From Hymenobacter lapidiphilus (GTDB lineage: Bacteria; Bacteroidota; Bacteroidia; Cytophagales; Hymenobacteraceae): a stretch of 64,000 nucleotides of DNA. Below the pieces are notes generated by a model. The model was not told the origin of the DNA. It was given only the letters and a program-made list of their open reading frames with translations, and did not search any database. Each line of letters opens with the position of its first letter. The stretch's first letter is position 1. Where the stretch lies: positions 1 through 64,000 of the forward strand of contig NZ_QVLT01000026.1 of the NCBI RefSeq assembly GCF_003417065.2. Reading direction: 5' to 3'. Position numbers and translations under genes: made by a program. This document shows positions 7,772-16,179 of the stretch, in pieces.

Positions 7772-9750
7772 GAATATTTCGAATATATATAGTACTAATT
7801 CTCCTGGTTCTGGTGAAAGGACCAGGAGAATTGCTATATGCGCAATCGGACTCCACACAGGTCAATAAAGTGGCGAATTCCTCTAATAGCCAAACCGAAG
7901 CCGATAGTCTTTTTAGTCTTGGCGAAAAATATTTGAATTCTCAAAAATACGAGCAATCGCTGCCGCTTTTCCAAAAAAGTATCGAACTATATGGCCTCAC
8001 TGATAATCACAAAAAAACAGGAGATTGCTTCAACTACATTGCAGTAATACATTATTATCAAGGCGACTATTCCAAAACAATACTCTTCTTCAAGAAGAGC
8101 ATTGAGTCACACAAAAAAGCTAGATATAAAAAAGGAGTGGCCTCACTTCTAAATAACATAGGCAGTGTGTATAATACCTCTGGAAACTATCTCAAAGCAT
8201 TAGATTATTACAAGCAAGCTATTGTTATGTTTGAGGAAGTTGGAGAGAAGGAAAATCTGGGTGTAGCTATTCGAAACATAGGGCTGATTTACATGGAGGG
8301 TAAGGACTACAAGAATGCGATGGAATACTTTCGCAAATCGTATGCTCTTCATAGAAAGTTGAACGATCAGAAAAACATTTGCGAAACCCTAATACCAATA
8401 GGGAATGTGTATGCCAAAGAAGGAAGGTACGATAGTGCTTTCGAGAACCTTACCAAAGCATTACAAATTGCAGATGAGGAGAAGGATAAGCAATTGCAAA
8501 TCAGAGCACTCGCTAGTTTAGGTGATTTGTTCTATAGTAAGTCAGACTACAACCGAGCCTTGCCCTATTACACTCGTTGCTTGGCCTATTCAAACGAAGT
8601 AGGCAGATTGCAGTACCAAAGTGAATCGCAGATTGCCATTGGCGGCATTATGCACATGTTGGGAAAGAACAGGAGTTCACTAGTGAAATGCCAAGAGGGG
8701 TTGAGATTGGCCGAAAAACTGGGGTCTCTGTCCCAAAAGAAGGGGGGGTGTGATTGCCTGTATCGGGCACATAAGTCATTAGGTAACAATCAGCAAGCAC
8801 TGCGCTATTATGAGCAAGCCAATGCGTACGGGGACAGCTTGAACTTAGCGGAAACGTCCAATAAGATGATGGGCATGGAGTTCCAGCAGCAGCAGTTGGT
8901 CGATAGCATTGCCTACGTCAAAAAAGAATACGTCGTTCAGCTCAAGCACAAAGAGGAGGTACGGCGCAGAGAGAAGAGCAGAAACATCATCGTCATCTCG
9001 CTGTGCTTTATGCTCCTGATTGCGGCTGGCTTGTGGAACCGGCTAAACTATACCAGGAAGTCAAAGTCGGCATTACAAACCGAGAAGGACCGATCCGATA
9101 CTTTATTGCTAAACATCCTTCCGGAAGAAATTGCGGAGGAACTCAAGGAGAAGGGCAAGGTGAGTGCCCGGGATTATGATCTGGTGTCGATCCTGTTCAC
9201 CGACTTCAAGTCATTCACTCAGACCGCCGAGAAGATGACTCCCCAGAGCTTGGTTGAGGAGCTAAATATATGCTTCAAAGCATTCGACCTGATTACAGAG
9301 AAATACCAGATCGAGAAGATAAAAACCATAGGTGACGCCTATATGGCGGCAGGGGGCATTTCTAAGGCGGACAAGGACTCAACCAGAAACATCGTGTTGG
9401 CAGGACTTGAGATGCAGGCGTTTATCAGGAATAGAGCCCTGGAGGCCCACCGGACAAATCGCCCCGCCTTTGAAATGAGACTGGGCATCCACATTGGGCC
9501 GATCGTTGCCGGGATCGTCGGGGTGAGGAAGTTCCAGTACGACGTATGGGGGGACACGGTCAATACGGCCAGCCGGATGGAGAGCAGCGGCATGGTCGGG
9601 AAAGTAAATATCAGCGAGACGCTGTACCAGATCATCAAAGACGAAGACTGCTTTTCGTTTGAATACAGAGGCTACGTCCAGGCGAAGGGCAAAGGTGAGG
9701 CAGCCATGTACTTCGTTGAGAAGTGCAGCGTAGCTCAGCTCGTGGCCTAA
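7768..9750 (+). CDS. TPR-containing class III adenylate/guanylate cyclase
   Basis: 660 aa. Order of parts: signal peptide or anchor (1-25), about seven tetratricopeptide repeats (about 45-370), a basic juxtamembrane stretch, one membrane helix (about 410-430), then a class III cyclase domain (about 450-645). The cyclase shows the metal-binding region SILFTDFKSFT, the GDAYMAAGG turn and the YDVWGDTVNTASRM segment carrying transition-state residues. The layout is periplasmic TPR sensor, membrane, cytoplasmic cyclase, as in other Bacteroidota. The first two thirds are AT-rich, unlike the surroundings, which points to transfer. It overlaps the HipB-like gene by four bases and is probably co-transcribed with it. 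Confidence 0.9.
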   Translation: MRIFRIYIVLILLVLVKGPGELLYAQSDSTQVNKVANSSNSQTEADSLFSLGEKYLNSQKYEQSLPLFQKSIELYGLTDNHKKTGDCFNYIAVIHYYQGDYSKTILFFKKSIESHKKARYKKGVASLLNNIGSVYNTSGNYLKALDYYKQAIVMFEEVGEKENLGVAIRNIGLIYMEGKDYKNAMEYFRKSYALHRKLNDQKNICETLIPIGNVYAKEGRYDSAFENLTKALQIADEEKDKQLQIRALASLGDLFYSKSDYNRALPYYTRCLAYSNEVGRLQYQSESQIAIGGIMHMLGKNRSSLVKCQEGLRLAEKLGSLSQKKGGCDCLYRAHKSLGNNQQALRYYEQANAYGDSLNLAETSNKMMGMEFQQQQLVDSIAYVKKEYVVQLKHKEEVRRREKSRNIIVISLCFMLLIAAGLWNRLNYTRKSKSALQTEKDRSDTLLLNILPEEIAEELKEKGKVSARDYDLVSILFTDFKSFTQTAEKMTPQSLVEELNICFKAFDLITEKYQIEKIKTIGDAYMAAGGISKADKDSTRNIVLAGLEMQAFIRNRALEAHRTNRPAFEMRLGIHIGPIVAGIVGVRKFQYDVWGDTVNTASRMESSGMVGKVNISETLYQIIKDEDCFSFEYRGYVQAKGKGEAAMYFVEKCSVAQLVA

Positions 9751-9770
9751 TTAGGGTTGAGGTGGTCTAG

Positions 9771-10688
9771 TTACGCTGGACAGTTTAGGGCGTTAAGTGG
9801 AAGGAGCTGTTGATGAGTTTGATACGGTGTCTGGTAGTCGATGCTGGAGTGCAGCCGTTCGTAATTATAGTAGTCGAAATAGTCGGCGACGCTGCGCTGG
9901 GCATCGGCTAGGTCAGCAAAAACAGGCCGCTCGCGGACTTCGAGTACTTCGGTTTTGAGGCGCGACCAGAGACTTTCGGCCTAGGCATTATCGTAGCAGT
10001 CGCCGCGGCGGCTCTGCGAGCGTAGCGCCTGGTGGTCGTGCAGCAGTTGCCGATAGGCCTTGCCGCAGTACTGCCCGCCGCGGTCGGAGTGCACGAGCAG
10101 GCCCAGCGCGGGCAGCTGGGACCAAAAGGCGCGCTGCAAGGCGCTGGTCACCAGTTGCCAGGGCATCGTTGCCCCAACCTGCCAGCCCACGACCTGCTTG
10201 CTGGCCATGTCTTGAAAAGCGCACAGATAAGTCCAATCGCCGTTAGCCAGGGGCAGATACATGATGCCACGGCTGACCCAGACCCGGTTGGCCTGGACGG
10301 GTTTGGGCTGGCCGGGTTTGGGCTGGCCGAGCAGCCGATTCAGGGCGCAGCGCAGCCCGTGGGTCGAATCCGTGGTGCGCGGGGTAAAGGCCTTGGGCTG
10401 CAGCGCGCGCAGACCCCGGCGGCGCATGGTCGCTCGCAGACGCTGGTGGCCAACCCGGTGCCCCTTTTTGCGCAGTGCTACCTGCAGGCGGCGCGTACCA
10501 TAACAGCGCTTGTGCGCCCCGAAGACCTTTACCAGCGCCGTTTCCCAGGCCGGCTCCGGCTGCGTTACGGCCTGCTGTTGCGCGTGGTGCCAAGCGTAGT
10601 AGCCGCTGGCTGGCACGGCTACTACCTGGCAGAGCAGGCGCACCGGATACTGGCTCCGCTGCTTATTGATGAAACGGTAGCGGCGCAT
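9771..10688 (-). pseudogene. IS3-family transposase OrfB with in-frame TAG
   Basis: DDE integrase-type transposase. The frame from ATG 10688 is intact through HTH_21, the region around GIMYLPLANGDW and the second catalytic Asp (HSDRGGQYC). It then meets a TAG at 9981-9983 right after CYDNA, where relatives continue DNAQAE. The same frame goes on after the stop with AESLWSRLKTE (third catalytic Glu) to a TAA at 9771. A single CAG-to-TAG change explains it. Confidence 0.88.
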
Positions 10689-10715
10689 AGGGTGTCGGTC
10701 TGCGAGAGCCTGCGC

Positions 10716-11012
10716 TTAAAGCAGGCAACTGGCAATGGCTTTTTTTAAAATGGCTAGTTCCTGAGCCTGCCGCCGGGATAAGGCCCGCAGCTGGCGCAAC
10801 TCGGCGGCCGTAGCCGGGTCCAAATCGGCCCCGGCTACGGCCGCGACGGGCATCAGGGCTTCTTTCTGCCACTTGTAGAGAAGCTTGGGGCTGATATTTA
10901 GGGCGCGGGCCGCGGCCTGGATCGAGCGGCTCTCGCACGCCAGACGCAGGACCTCGGCGCGGAAGGAGGCGTCATAACGCCGACGTTTGGCGGGTTAGGA
11001 GCTGTCTTTCAT
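10716..11012 (-). pseudogene. IS3-family OrfA with in-frame TAA at codon 6
   Basis: Short helix-turn-helix OrfA (IS3/IS911 type). From ATG 11012 the frame reads MKDSS, then TAA at 10995-10997, then RRRYDASFRAEVLRLA and a Leu-rich tail ending ILKKAIASCLL at 10716. The same protein without this stop begins the element at 39.75 kb. Expression of an intact OrfAB fusion is not possible. Confidence 0.8.
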
Positions 11013-11081
11013 GACTGTCGAAAGATAAGACCGTTAAAGTGAACGTGTGACGCCTATTCCTCGCCTTGTTGTCGCTGCCCC

Positions 11082-11579
11082 TTAACGGGAGTAATAATAG
11101 CGCCAGACCCGGGTTAACGCGCCATCAGGGTCGGTTGCACTGTCGCGGAGGACGAGCCGATGACGGGTGAGGGTGGTCAGCAAGAGGGTATCGGCCAACC
11201 CAATGAAAGCACCTACCTCTTCCCGACGAGCGTGGCCCGCACGCACCAAGGCCGTGTCCACCACGCGGCGCACCCGCACCGTATTTCCCTGCCGGATGTA
11301 GGCATGCGCTTCTCGCACGCTGCCCGAGTAGGTCCACTGCTTCGGCCCGATGGTCAGCCACGCGCCCGGTGGGAGCGGGTCCATGAAGCGGTGGGAAAAG
11401 TGGCCCCGGCGGTCGTAAAAGGCGGCCCCAGCCGAATCATAGCGCCACCGTCCCATTAAGTCAGTGCTCAGGGGAGCGAGGGCACGGGCTTCGGGTTCGT
11501 GCGGCTGGCAACCGGCCAGCAGCCACAGCAGGCCCGCCGTGGCCACCGCCGCCAAGTCGGGGCAGGCAGTCTTTTCCAT
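11082..11579 (-). CDS. putative lipoprotein, unknown function
   Basis: 165 aa from ATG 11579. The N-terminus has a hydrophobic stretch ending in the lipobox LLAGC, so it is probably lipid-anchored in the cell envelope. The remainder (GRWRYDSAGAAFYDRRG ... TLTRHRLVLRD) looks like a small beta-rich lipocalin-like domain of the kind that reports residual model fit in many Bacteroidota lipoproteins, but no family can be assigned. The start is divergent from the next gene, with an intergenic motif copy in between. Confidence 0.55.
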   Translation of the reverse strand: MEKTACPDLAAVATAGLLWLLAGCQPHEPEARALAPLSTDLMGRWRYDSAGAAFYDRRGHFSHRFMDPLPPGAWLTIGPKQWTYSGSVREAHAYIRQGNTVRVRRVVDTALVRAGHARREEVGAFIGLADTLLLTTLTRHRLVLRDSATDPDGALTRVWRYYYSR

Positions 11580-11625
11580 AGGGAAAGGTAGCCCAAGTGC
11601 CGCGTTAGGCAACGCGATGTAGCGA

Positions 11626-11683
11626 GACCCTCCTTCAATTGAACAGAGCGCGTTTAGCTTCGGACCCTTTCGGTAAACGCGAG
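11626..11683 (+). repeat. intergenic motif copy 5
   Basis: The clearest full copy: CCCTCCTTCAATTGAACAG, GCGCGTTTAGC, then GGACCCTTTCGGTAAACGCG. The second half forms a dyad GCGTTTA/TAAACGC. It sits between the divergent lipoprotein gene and the small gene at 11738. Confidence 0.55.
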
Positions 11684-11737
11684 GAAGCGATACCTTTCGT
11701 GCCGGTGCTTCCTGCAGCAAAAGGTTAACCCGTGCCT

Positions 11738-12196
11738 ATGAACAGTAAAGAAGCCTACTTCCAGGACTTAGAGTCCATCGTAACCGACCAGGTGTACTTG
11801 ACCGCCTCGCGGGAGGAACTGGATAAAGAGATTGCCGAAAACATGTGGACCATCGGCGTGAGCGAGGAACTGGCCGGGGTGATTGCGCCCGAAGAGGTCC
11901 AGGCCTTTTTGCAGCGCGTCAAGCGTAACCGCCGCGAGCAACTCGCCCAGTGCGGGCAGCCCAGCGGGCTGCGCTACTACCTCTGGCACGACCCGCAGGC
12001 AGGGCAGCTGCGGTTTAACTTCATAAGCGTGCTGCATGAAGCCTTACCGTTCAGGGCCCCCATCACCCCCTGTGCAGACGAGGCCTCGATTATCCGTGCA
12101 TGGCTGCAAATCAGCGGAGACATAGGCTCACCGCTAATGGATTCGGCAGACCACAACAGGGTGCAGGTGTATGAAGAAGTACTCCTGGACTATTAG
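11738..12196 (+). CDS. hypothetical protein
   Basis: 152 aa from ATG 11738; a GTG two codons upstream is less likely. Acidic, soluble, mixed alpha/beta, with no signal peptide or membrane segment. The segment RLRYYLWHDPQAGQLRFNFIS is not one I can place; it could belong to a small immunity-type protein but nothing beside it supports that. A half-copy of the intergenic motif begins three bases after the stop, the same arrangement as for the genes ending at 3520 and 4175. Confidence 0.5.
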   Translation: MNSKEAYFQDLESIVTDQVYLTASREELDKEIAENMWTIGVSEELAGVIAPEEVQAFLQRVKRNRREQLAQCGQPSGLRYYLWHDPQAGQLRFNFISVLHEALPFRAPITPCADEASIIRAWLQISGDIGSPLMDSADHNRVQVYEEVLLDY

Positions 12197-12198
12197 AA

Positions 12199-12221
12199 CG
12201 CTCCTTTTCGTGAACGAGAGA
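12199..12221 (+). repeat. intergenic motif, half-copy
   Basis: Reads CGCTCCTTTTCGTGAACGAG directly after the stop of the preceding gene. Only the first half is present; about 45 bases later the first res-like site begins. Confidence 0.45.
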
Positions 12222-12266
12222 AACTGACTGAATCTCTAATGCTCTGATGCCCCTGCAGCGCGTGAT

Positions 12267-12337
12267 GAGTTTAAGAAACTTGTCTGCAATTCGTAGTTTA
12301 CGAAATGCGCCAAAGAGATGAGTTTCGTAGACTCCTC
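12267..12337 (+). promoter_or_regulatory. res-like recombination site A (orphan)
   Basis: 71 bp with three dyads: GAGTTTAAGAAAC at the left, AGTTTACGAAA in the middle, and GAGTTTCGTAGACTC at the right. It matches, with the same spacing and length, the site directly upstream of the resolvase gene (16053-16123), but lies in the opposite orientation. No resolvase gene is next to this copy. Confidence 0.75.
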
Positions 12338-12500
12338 TTCCGTGCAATGTACAGGGCTTGGTGGCTACCCAACTTCAGACGCAGAGTAGGGCCAGGGTGC
12401 GGCAAATAAGGAGGAGTTTACGTGCTGCGATTAGTCGTCCACAAGATGTAAAATGGTGAACGCCGCCAGCAAAGTTGGTTCGATAAAGTAGCCTTAGCCA

Positions 12501-13799
12501 TTAGGGTTGGGTGGGCAGCAATTGGGCCACGGGTACCCAGCGCCCGTTCAGCACCACCCCACGCACGCGGCCTATGTTGGCAATGTTTTCTAAGGGGTTG
12601 GCATCAAGCAGCACCAGGTCAGCGGCTTTGCCGGGTACCAGGGTACCGCGTTGGTCTTGCTCGCCCAGCCAGACGGCCGCATTGTAGGTCGCCGCCCGCA
12701 ACGCCTCGTAGGGGCTCAGGCCCAGTTTTACGAGCAAGCCCAATTCTTGCGCCATGCTGTAACCAGGCACCACAAACGGGCCATCACCGGGGCTAATCAG
12801 AAACTGGACCCCGGCCTTATGCAGGATGCGAAACGCTTGGCCGTACGTCCGCAGCGCCGCCGTGAGCTGGGTGAAAGCCGCCGTAGGGGAGCCGCCCGGC
12901 TTGAGCTGCTGGTTTTCGGCCGTCCACCATTCCTGCCACTCCTGGCGTACCGGTGGACTGACGTAGGCCAAGCCCGGCAGGCGCTGCAAATAGTCGAGGG
13001 GATACTGAAGCCAGCTGACCTCGTACCAATATAAATCGGGGCAGGTAAAGATGCGGTCGGCCGCCATTTGCCGGGCCAGCTGCCGGAACTGCACCGAGTC
13101 CTGCAGGAAGGCCTCTACGACGGCTTCAATGTGCTCCACGGAAGCCATGCGGGCGGCGACGGCCCCGCGCAGCCCGCTGCGGGGCGCATGCCCGGCCACT
13201 TTGAACCCCAACTGGTGGGCATCCGTCAGCAGCGAGTCGTAGTGCGGGGCTGTCAGGCCGCCCAAGTATTTGGCAAAGTCGTAGCCGCTGGCTTGGTAGC
13301 GCGCCAGCAAGACCCGGCCTTTCCGGGCGGAATAGCTTTGGTCGCGGTTGAATACGGGAGAACCGAGGTAAAGGCGGGGGGCCAAGGCGGCAGTGCGGCG
13401 CAGGCTGTCGCGCCAGTGCAGGTGGCTGGAATCGCCCCGCATACTGCGCAAACCCACCACACCGGCCGCGAGTTGAAGCCGAAAATACGTGTTCAACGGA
13501 TGCAAGGTGCCCTCCTTGCCCGGCAAATGCGCGTGCATGTCTATCAGGCCGGGTAGTAGGTATTTGCCTCGGCCATCGAGCCGCACAGCCCCAGCCGGTA
13601 GTTTAACCTGGCTTGCCGCCCCGATAGCCTTGATTCGTCCCCGTTCGATGAGAACCGTCTGCCGGCGTAGCACGGTGTCTTGGTTCATTGGAATCACGTT
13701 TACCTCGGTGATTGCCAAGGGAGTAGCCGCCTGGGACCAACTCCGTTCACTGCGGCCAAGCAGCCCGATGGTCAACAGGGCAAGGACTAAAATACGCAT
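12501..13799 (-). CDS. exported amidohydrolase (imidazolonepropionase-like)
   Basis: 432 aa metal-dependent amidohydrolase. It starts with a signal peptide (about 1-22). The small beta domain is followed by the metal-binding LPGLIDMHAH (HxH), a Lys/His-containing barrel core (GHAPRSG, EHIEAV), a region with SPGDGPFVVPG, and the C-terminal PGKAADLVLLDANPL typical of the superfamily. It is likely periplasmic, with peptidase-like or hydrolytic activity of unknown substrate. It stands alone on the minus strand, between res-like site A and the decayed Fic gene. Confidence 0.88.
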   Translation of the reverse strand: MRILVLALLTIGLLGRSERSWSQAATPLAITEVNVIPMNQDTVLRRQTVLIERGRIKAIGAASQVKLPAGAVRLDGRGKYLLPGLIDMHAHLPGKEGTLHPLNTYFRLQLAAGVVGLRSMRGDSSHLHWRDSLRRTAALAPRLYLGSPVFNRDQSYSARKGRVLLARYQASGYDFAKYLGGLTAPHYDSLLTDAHQLGFKVAGHAPRSGLRGAVAARMASVEHIEAVVEAFLQDSVQFRQLARQMAADRIFTCPDLYWYEVSWLQYPLDYLQRLPGLAYVSPPVRQEWQEWWTAENQQLKPGGSPTAAFTQLTAALRTYGQAFRILHKAGVQFLISPGDGPFVVPGYSMAQELGLLVKLGLSPYEALRAATYNAAVWLGEQDQRGTLVPGKAADLVLLDANPLENIANIGRVRGVVLNGRWVPVAQLLPTQP

Positions 13800-14282
13800 A
13801 AAACGGGGTGGGTAGTGGTATGTGTGAGGGCCCTAAACAGGCAATAATTTCCGCCTCCTAGGTCGTCCTTTAACTAGGAAATATGCTATACAAAGGTAGT
13901 AGAAATGCTAGGCCAAAACCCGTGCATATTTCCAGAGTCGTCCAATAACAGATGCTACGTTAAGCGCCGACTCCGCGAAGGGAGCCCGCCCGCAGCGGGC
14001 CGTTTTCGCTTTCCGGTCCCAGTAGAGTGCCGTCGCTAGTTGCCAGCAATCCGTTACTATTGCTCCTGGACTGTTTCTAACTAAATCCATCCGCTAAGAA
14101 TATGCGAGGTCTCCTGCACCACATCACTCAATTGTTGATCGCCCTAGCGCGCAGTATTACGTGCAGTATGGGTATCCATCCGTAGCAAGGATTCCAGGTA
14201 GCGGGATAGGCCCCGGAACCGTTTGGGCTCCCGTTCCTTTTATTTGCTTCTCTGGTTGCCGCCACGAGCCCCACGGGGGTGG
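13800..14282. other. intergenic region, nothing recognised
   Basis: About 480 bases without a supportable gene. A 60-codon minus-strand frame (13908-14090) has no family resemblance. A GC-rich near-palindrome lies around 13980-14005 (GCCCGCCCGCAGCGGGC) and might be part of a hairpin, but there is no following T-run that would make it a terminator. Confidence 0.4.
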
Positions 14283-15409
14283 TTACGCTTCGGCGGCCAA
14301 CCGGTAGCTGGTGCTGCGCCCGCCGGCGCCTTCGTGCACCAGCACGCCCTTGGCCAGCAAGTCGGCGATGTCGCGGCCGGCCGTGTCCTGCGAACAATGG
14401 GCCATACGCGCCCACTTGGCCGTGGTGAACTTGCCCTCGAAGCCGTCGAGCAACCGCGTGAGCAGTTGCCGTTGTCGTTCGCTGAAGGGCGTCGGCTGGT
14501 GGCGCTCCCAGAACCGTGCCTTGGCCAGCACCTGGCCCAGGGTGTGTTGGGCGGCGTGCAGGGCCCGGCCCAGGCATTTCAGGAACCACGTCAACCACGG
14601 CGTGACGTCCAGGAAACCGCGCTGGCTGGTTTCGAGCAGGTCGTAGTACGCTTGGCGCTCGGCCTGGATCTGCGCCGACAGGCTGTAGCAGCGCTGGCCG
14701 CTGCCGTCGGCCCGGGCCAGCTGCAGGTCGGCAATGGCGCGGGCGATGCTGCCGTTGCCGTAGTCGAAGGGGTGAATCGTCACGAACCAGAAATGGGCCA
14801 GGCCGGCTTTGAGCACGGGGTCTAGGCCCTGGTCCGCGTTGAACCACGCCAGGAACTACTGCATTTGCGCGTCCAGGCCCGCGGCCGGGGGCGCATCGTA
14901 GTGCACCCGCTCGCGGCCCAGCGGCCCGGACACGACCTGCATGGGGCCCGTGCGCCCCGCCACCACCTGCACCGGGTACAGGCCGTTGTAGCCGGTGGAA
15001 AACAAGGCCGCGTGCCAGCCGAACAGGCGTTCCGCGCTCAGCGCGCGGTGGCCTGCTGGGTGGCGTCGAGCAGCATGGCTACCAGGCCCTCCACCCGCCG
15101 GTCAGCGGGGGGCAGCGCGGCCTGTTCGAGCCCCAGGTGCCAGGCAATGGACGAGCGCACCGACGCGGGGGGTAAAAGCTCGCCCTCGATTTCACTGGAC
15201 TTGAGCACGTCGAGCGTGAGCGTGCGCAGGGTGGGTTCGGCCCGCAGGTCCACGCCCAAGGCCTCGAGCCGGCCCAGCAGGCGCCCCTGCCGGTGGCGCA
15301 CCGCGCCCAGCAGCGCTTCCAGGGCCGCCGGGTCCCAGGTAAAGGCCGGCCACTCCGGCCGGTGATGAATGTAGGAGCCTAATCTCCGCATAATCTGCGG
15401 TGAATACAC
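14283..15409 (-). pseudogene. Fic-family gene (DUF4172 type), decayed
   Basis: The N-terminal part from ATG 15409 matches Fic proteins with a DUF4172-like start and still has an inhibitory-type motif SSEIEG. The frame ends at a TGA near 15038; coding continues one base out of frame (LSAERLFGWHAALF). A TAG near 14856 then interrupts it before FLAWFNADQG. In the last part the catalytic motif reads HPFDYGNGSIAR instead of the usual HPF-x-DGNGR-x-AR, so the Asp and Arg needed for nucleotide binding are changed to Tyr and Ser. Frameshift, nonsense and motif loss together show long-standing inactivation. Confidence 0.85.
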
Positions 15410-15446
15410 CCCTTATTCGCCGCACGCCCCCGCCTCGGCGGCTTTT

Positions 15447-16049
15447 TCACGTGGTGGGGGTGGCTACGGGACTGGGCAAGGGCTGGACGCGCAGGGTCAC
15501 GCCGCGGTGGTGGAGGTACGTGTAAAACGTGGCCTTGCAGATGCGCAGGCTCCGGGCCATGTCGTCGACGCTCAGCGCGCGGGCGTTGTAAGAGCAGTTC
15601 CGCCGCGCGGGCCGTGCGCTGGGCTTCTTCCGAGAGGCCGGGCTTGCGCCCACCCACGCGGCCGCGGCCAGCCCGGCCAGGGTATGCTCGCGGATGAGCT
15701 CGCGTTCGAACTCGGCGAGCGAGGCAAACAGGTTGAGCACCAGCCGTCCTTGAACAGAGGACGTGTTGATGGCGTCGGTCAGCGAAATCAGGCCAATGTC
15801 CCGGCGTTGCAGGTCGGCCACCAGGTCGAGCAGGTGCTTTAAGGAGCGGCCCAGCCGGTCGAGCTTGTAGAGGTAGACCGTGTCGCCCGGGCGCACCTGG
15901 AGCAAGAGCTTGTCGAGTTCGACCCGCGCGGCCAAGGCGCCGGAGGCTTTTTCCTGGTAGATGAGCTCGCAGCCGGCCTGGGTCAAGGCGTCGAGTTGGA
16001 GTTCTACATTCTGGTCCCGGGTCGAGACGTGGGCGTAGCCAATCTTCAT
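15447..16049 (-). CDS. serine recombinase (resolvase/invertase), with compensating frameshifts
   Basis: 200 aa. The catalytic domain (1-~140) is complete: MKIGYAHVSTRDQN with Ser near residue 10, KLDRLGRSLKHL, and the E-helix region LFASLAEFERELIREHT. The C-terminal Hin-type helix-turn-helix (DDMARSLRICKATFYTYL) is also present. Between them about 20 residues are translated out of frame: the neighbouring frame gives the expected GGRKPGLSEEAQRTARAAEL. So one indel shifts the frame near 15660 and a second restores it near 15588. The linker is not catalytic, so activity may survive. A three-dyad res-like site ends four bases before the ATG, as in Tn3-type tnpR genes. Confidence 0.85.
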   Translation of the reverse strand: MKIGYAHVSTRDQNVELQLDALTQAGCELIYQEKASGALAARVELDKLLLQVRPGDTVYLYKLDRLGRSLKHLLDLVADLQRRDIGLISLTDAINTSSVQGRLVLNLFASLAEFERELIREHTLAGLAAAAWVGASPASRKKPSARPARRNCSYNARALSVDDMARSLRICKATFYTYLHHRGVTLRVQPLPSPVATPTT

Positions 16050-16052
16050 GCG

Positions 16053-16123
16053 GAGGAGTTTACGAAACTCATCTCCTAACGGCGTTTCCTAAACTTTGAT
16101 TGGTAGACGAGTTTCTTAAACTC
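16053..16123 (-). promoter_or_regulatory. res-like recombination site B (resolvase-linked)
   Basis: 71 bp directly upstream of the resolvase start, read on the minus strand: dyad I GAGTTTAAGAAACTC (distal), dyad II AGTTTAGGAAACG, dyad III GAGTTTCGTAAACTC (next to the gene). This distal-to-proximal I-II-III order is that of Tn3/gamma-delta res sites, where crossover happens at site I. The site probably also serves as operator for the resolvase promoter. Confidence 0.8.
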
Positions 16124-16179
16124 GACAACAGCAGCAAAGCCCTGTCTACGGCCTTCACAGAACTTGTGAGTTCTTTAGC

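Larger units (their letters stand above)
9758..11030 (-). mobile_element. IS3-family element, decayed
   Basis: Two-ORF IS3-type insertion, transcribed leftward. The left terminus starts TGAGGTGGTCTAGTTACG at 9758 and contains GGACAG, like the ends of the IS at 39.7 and 56.0 kb. A matching right terminus is not visible; the region beyond 11012 (TAAGACCGTTAAAGTGAAC) looks more like the local intergenic motif, so that end seems lost. Both ORFs carry stops, so the element should be immobile. Confidence 0.8.

Noticed and set aside
2825..12221. Calling the small-gene zone an integron
   Set aside because: No integron integrase or canonical attC cores are visible; kept as a finding about a repeated motif instead.
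13908..14090. 60-codon minus-strand frame
   Set aside because: No family, no start context, and in a region of pseudogenes and mobile DNA.
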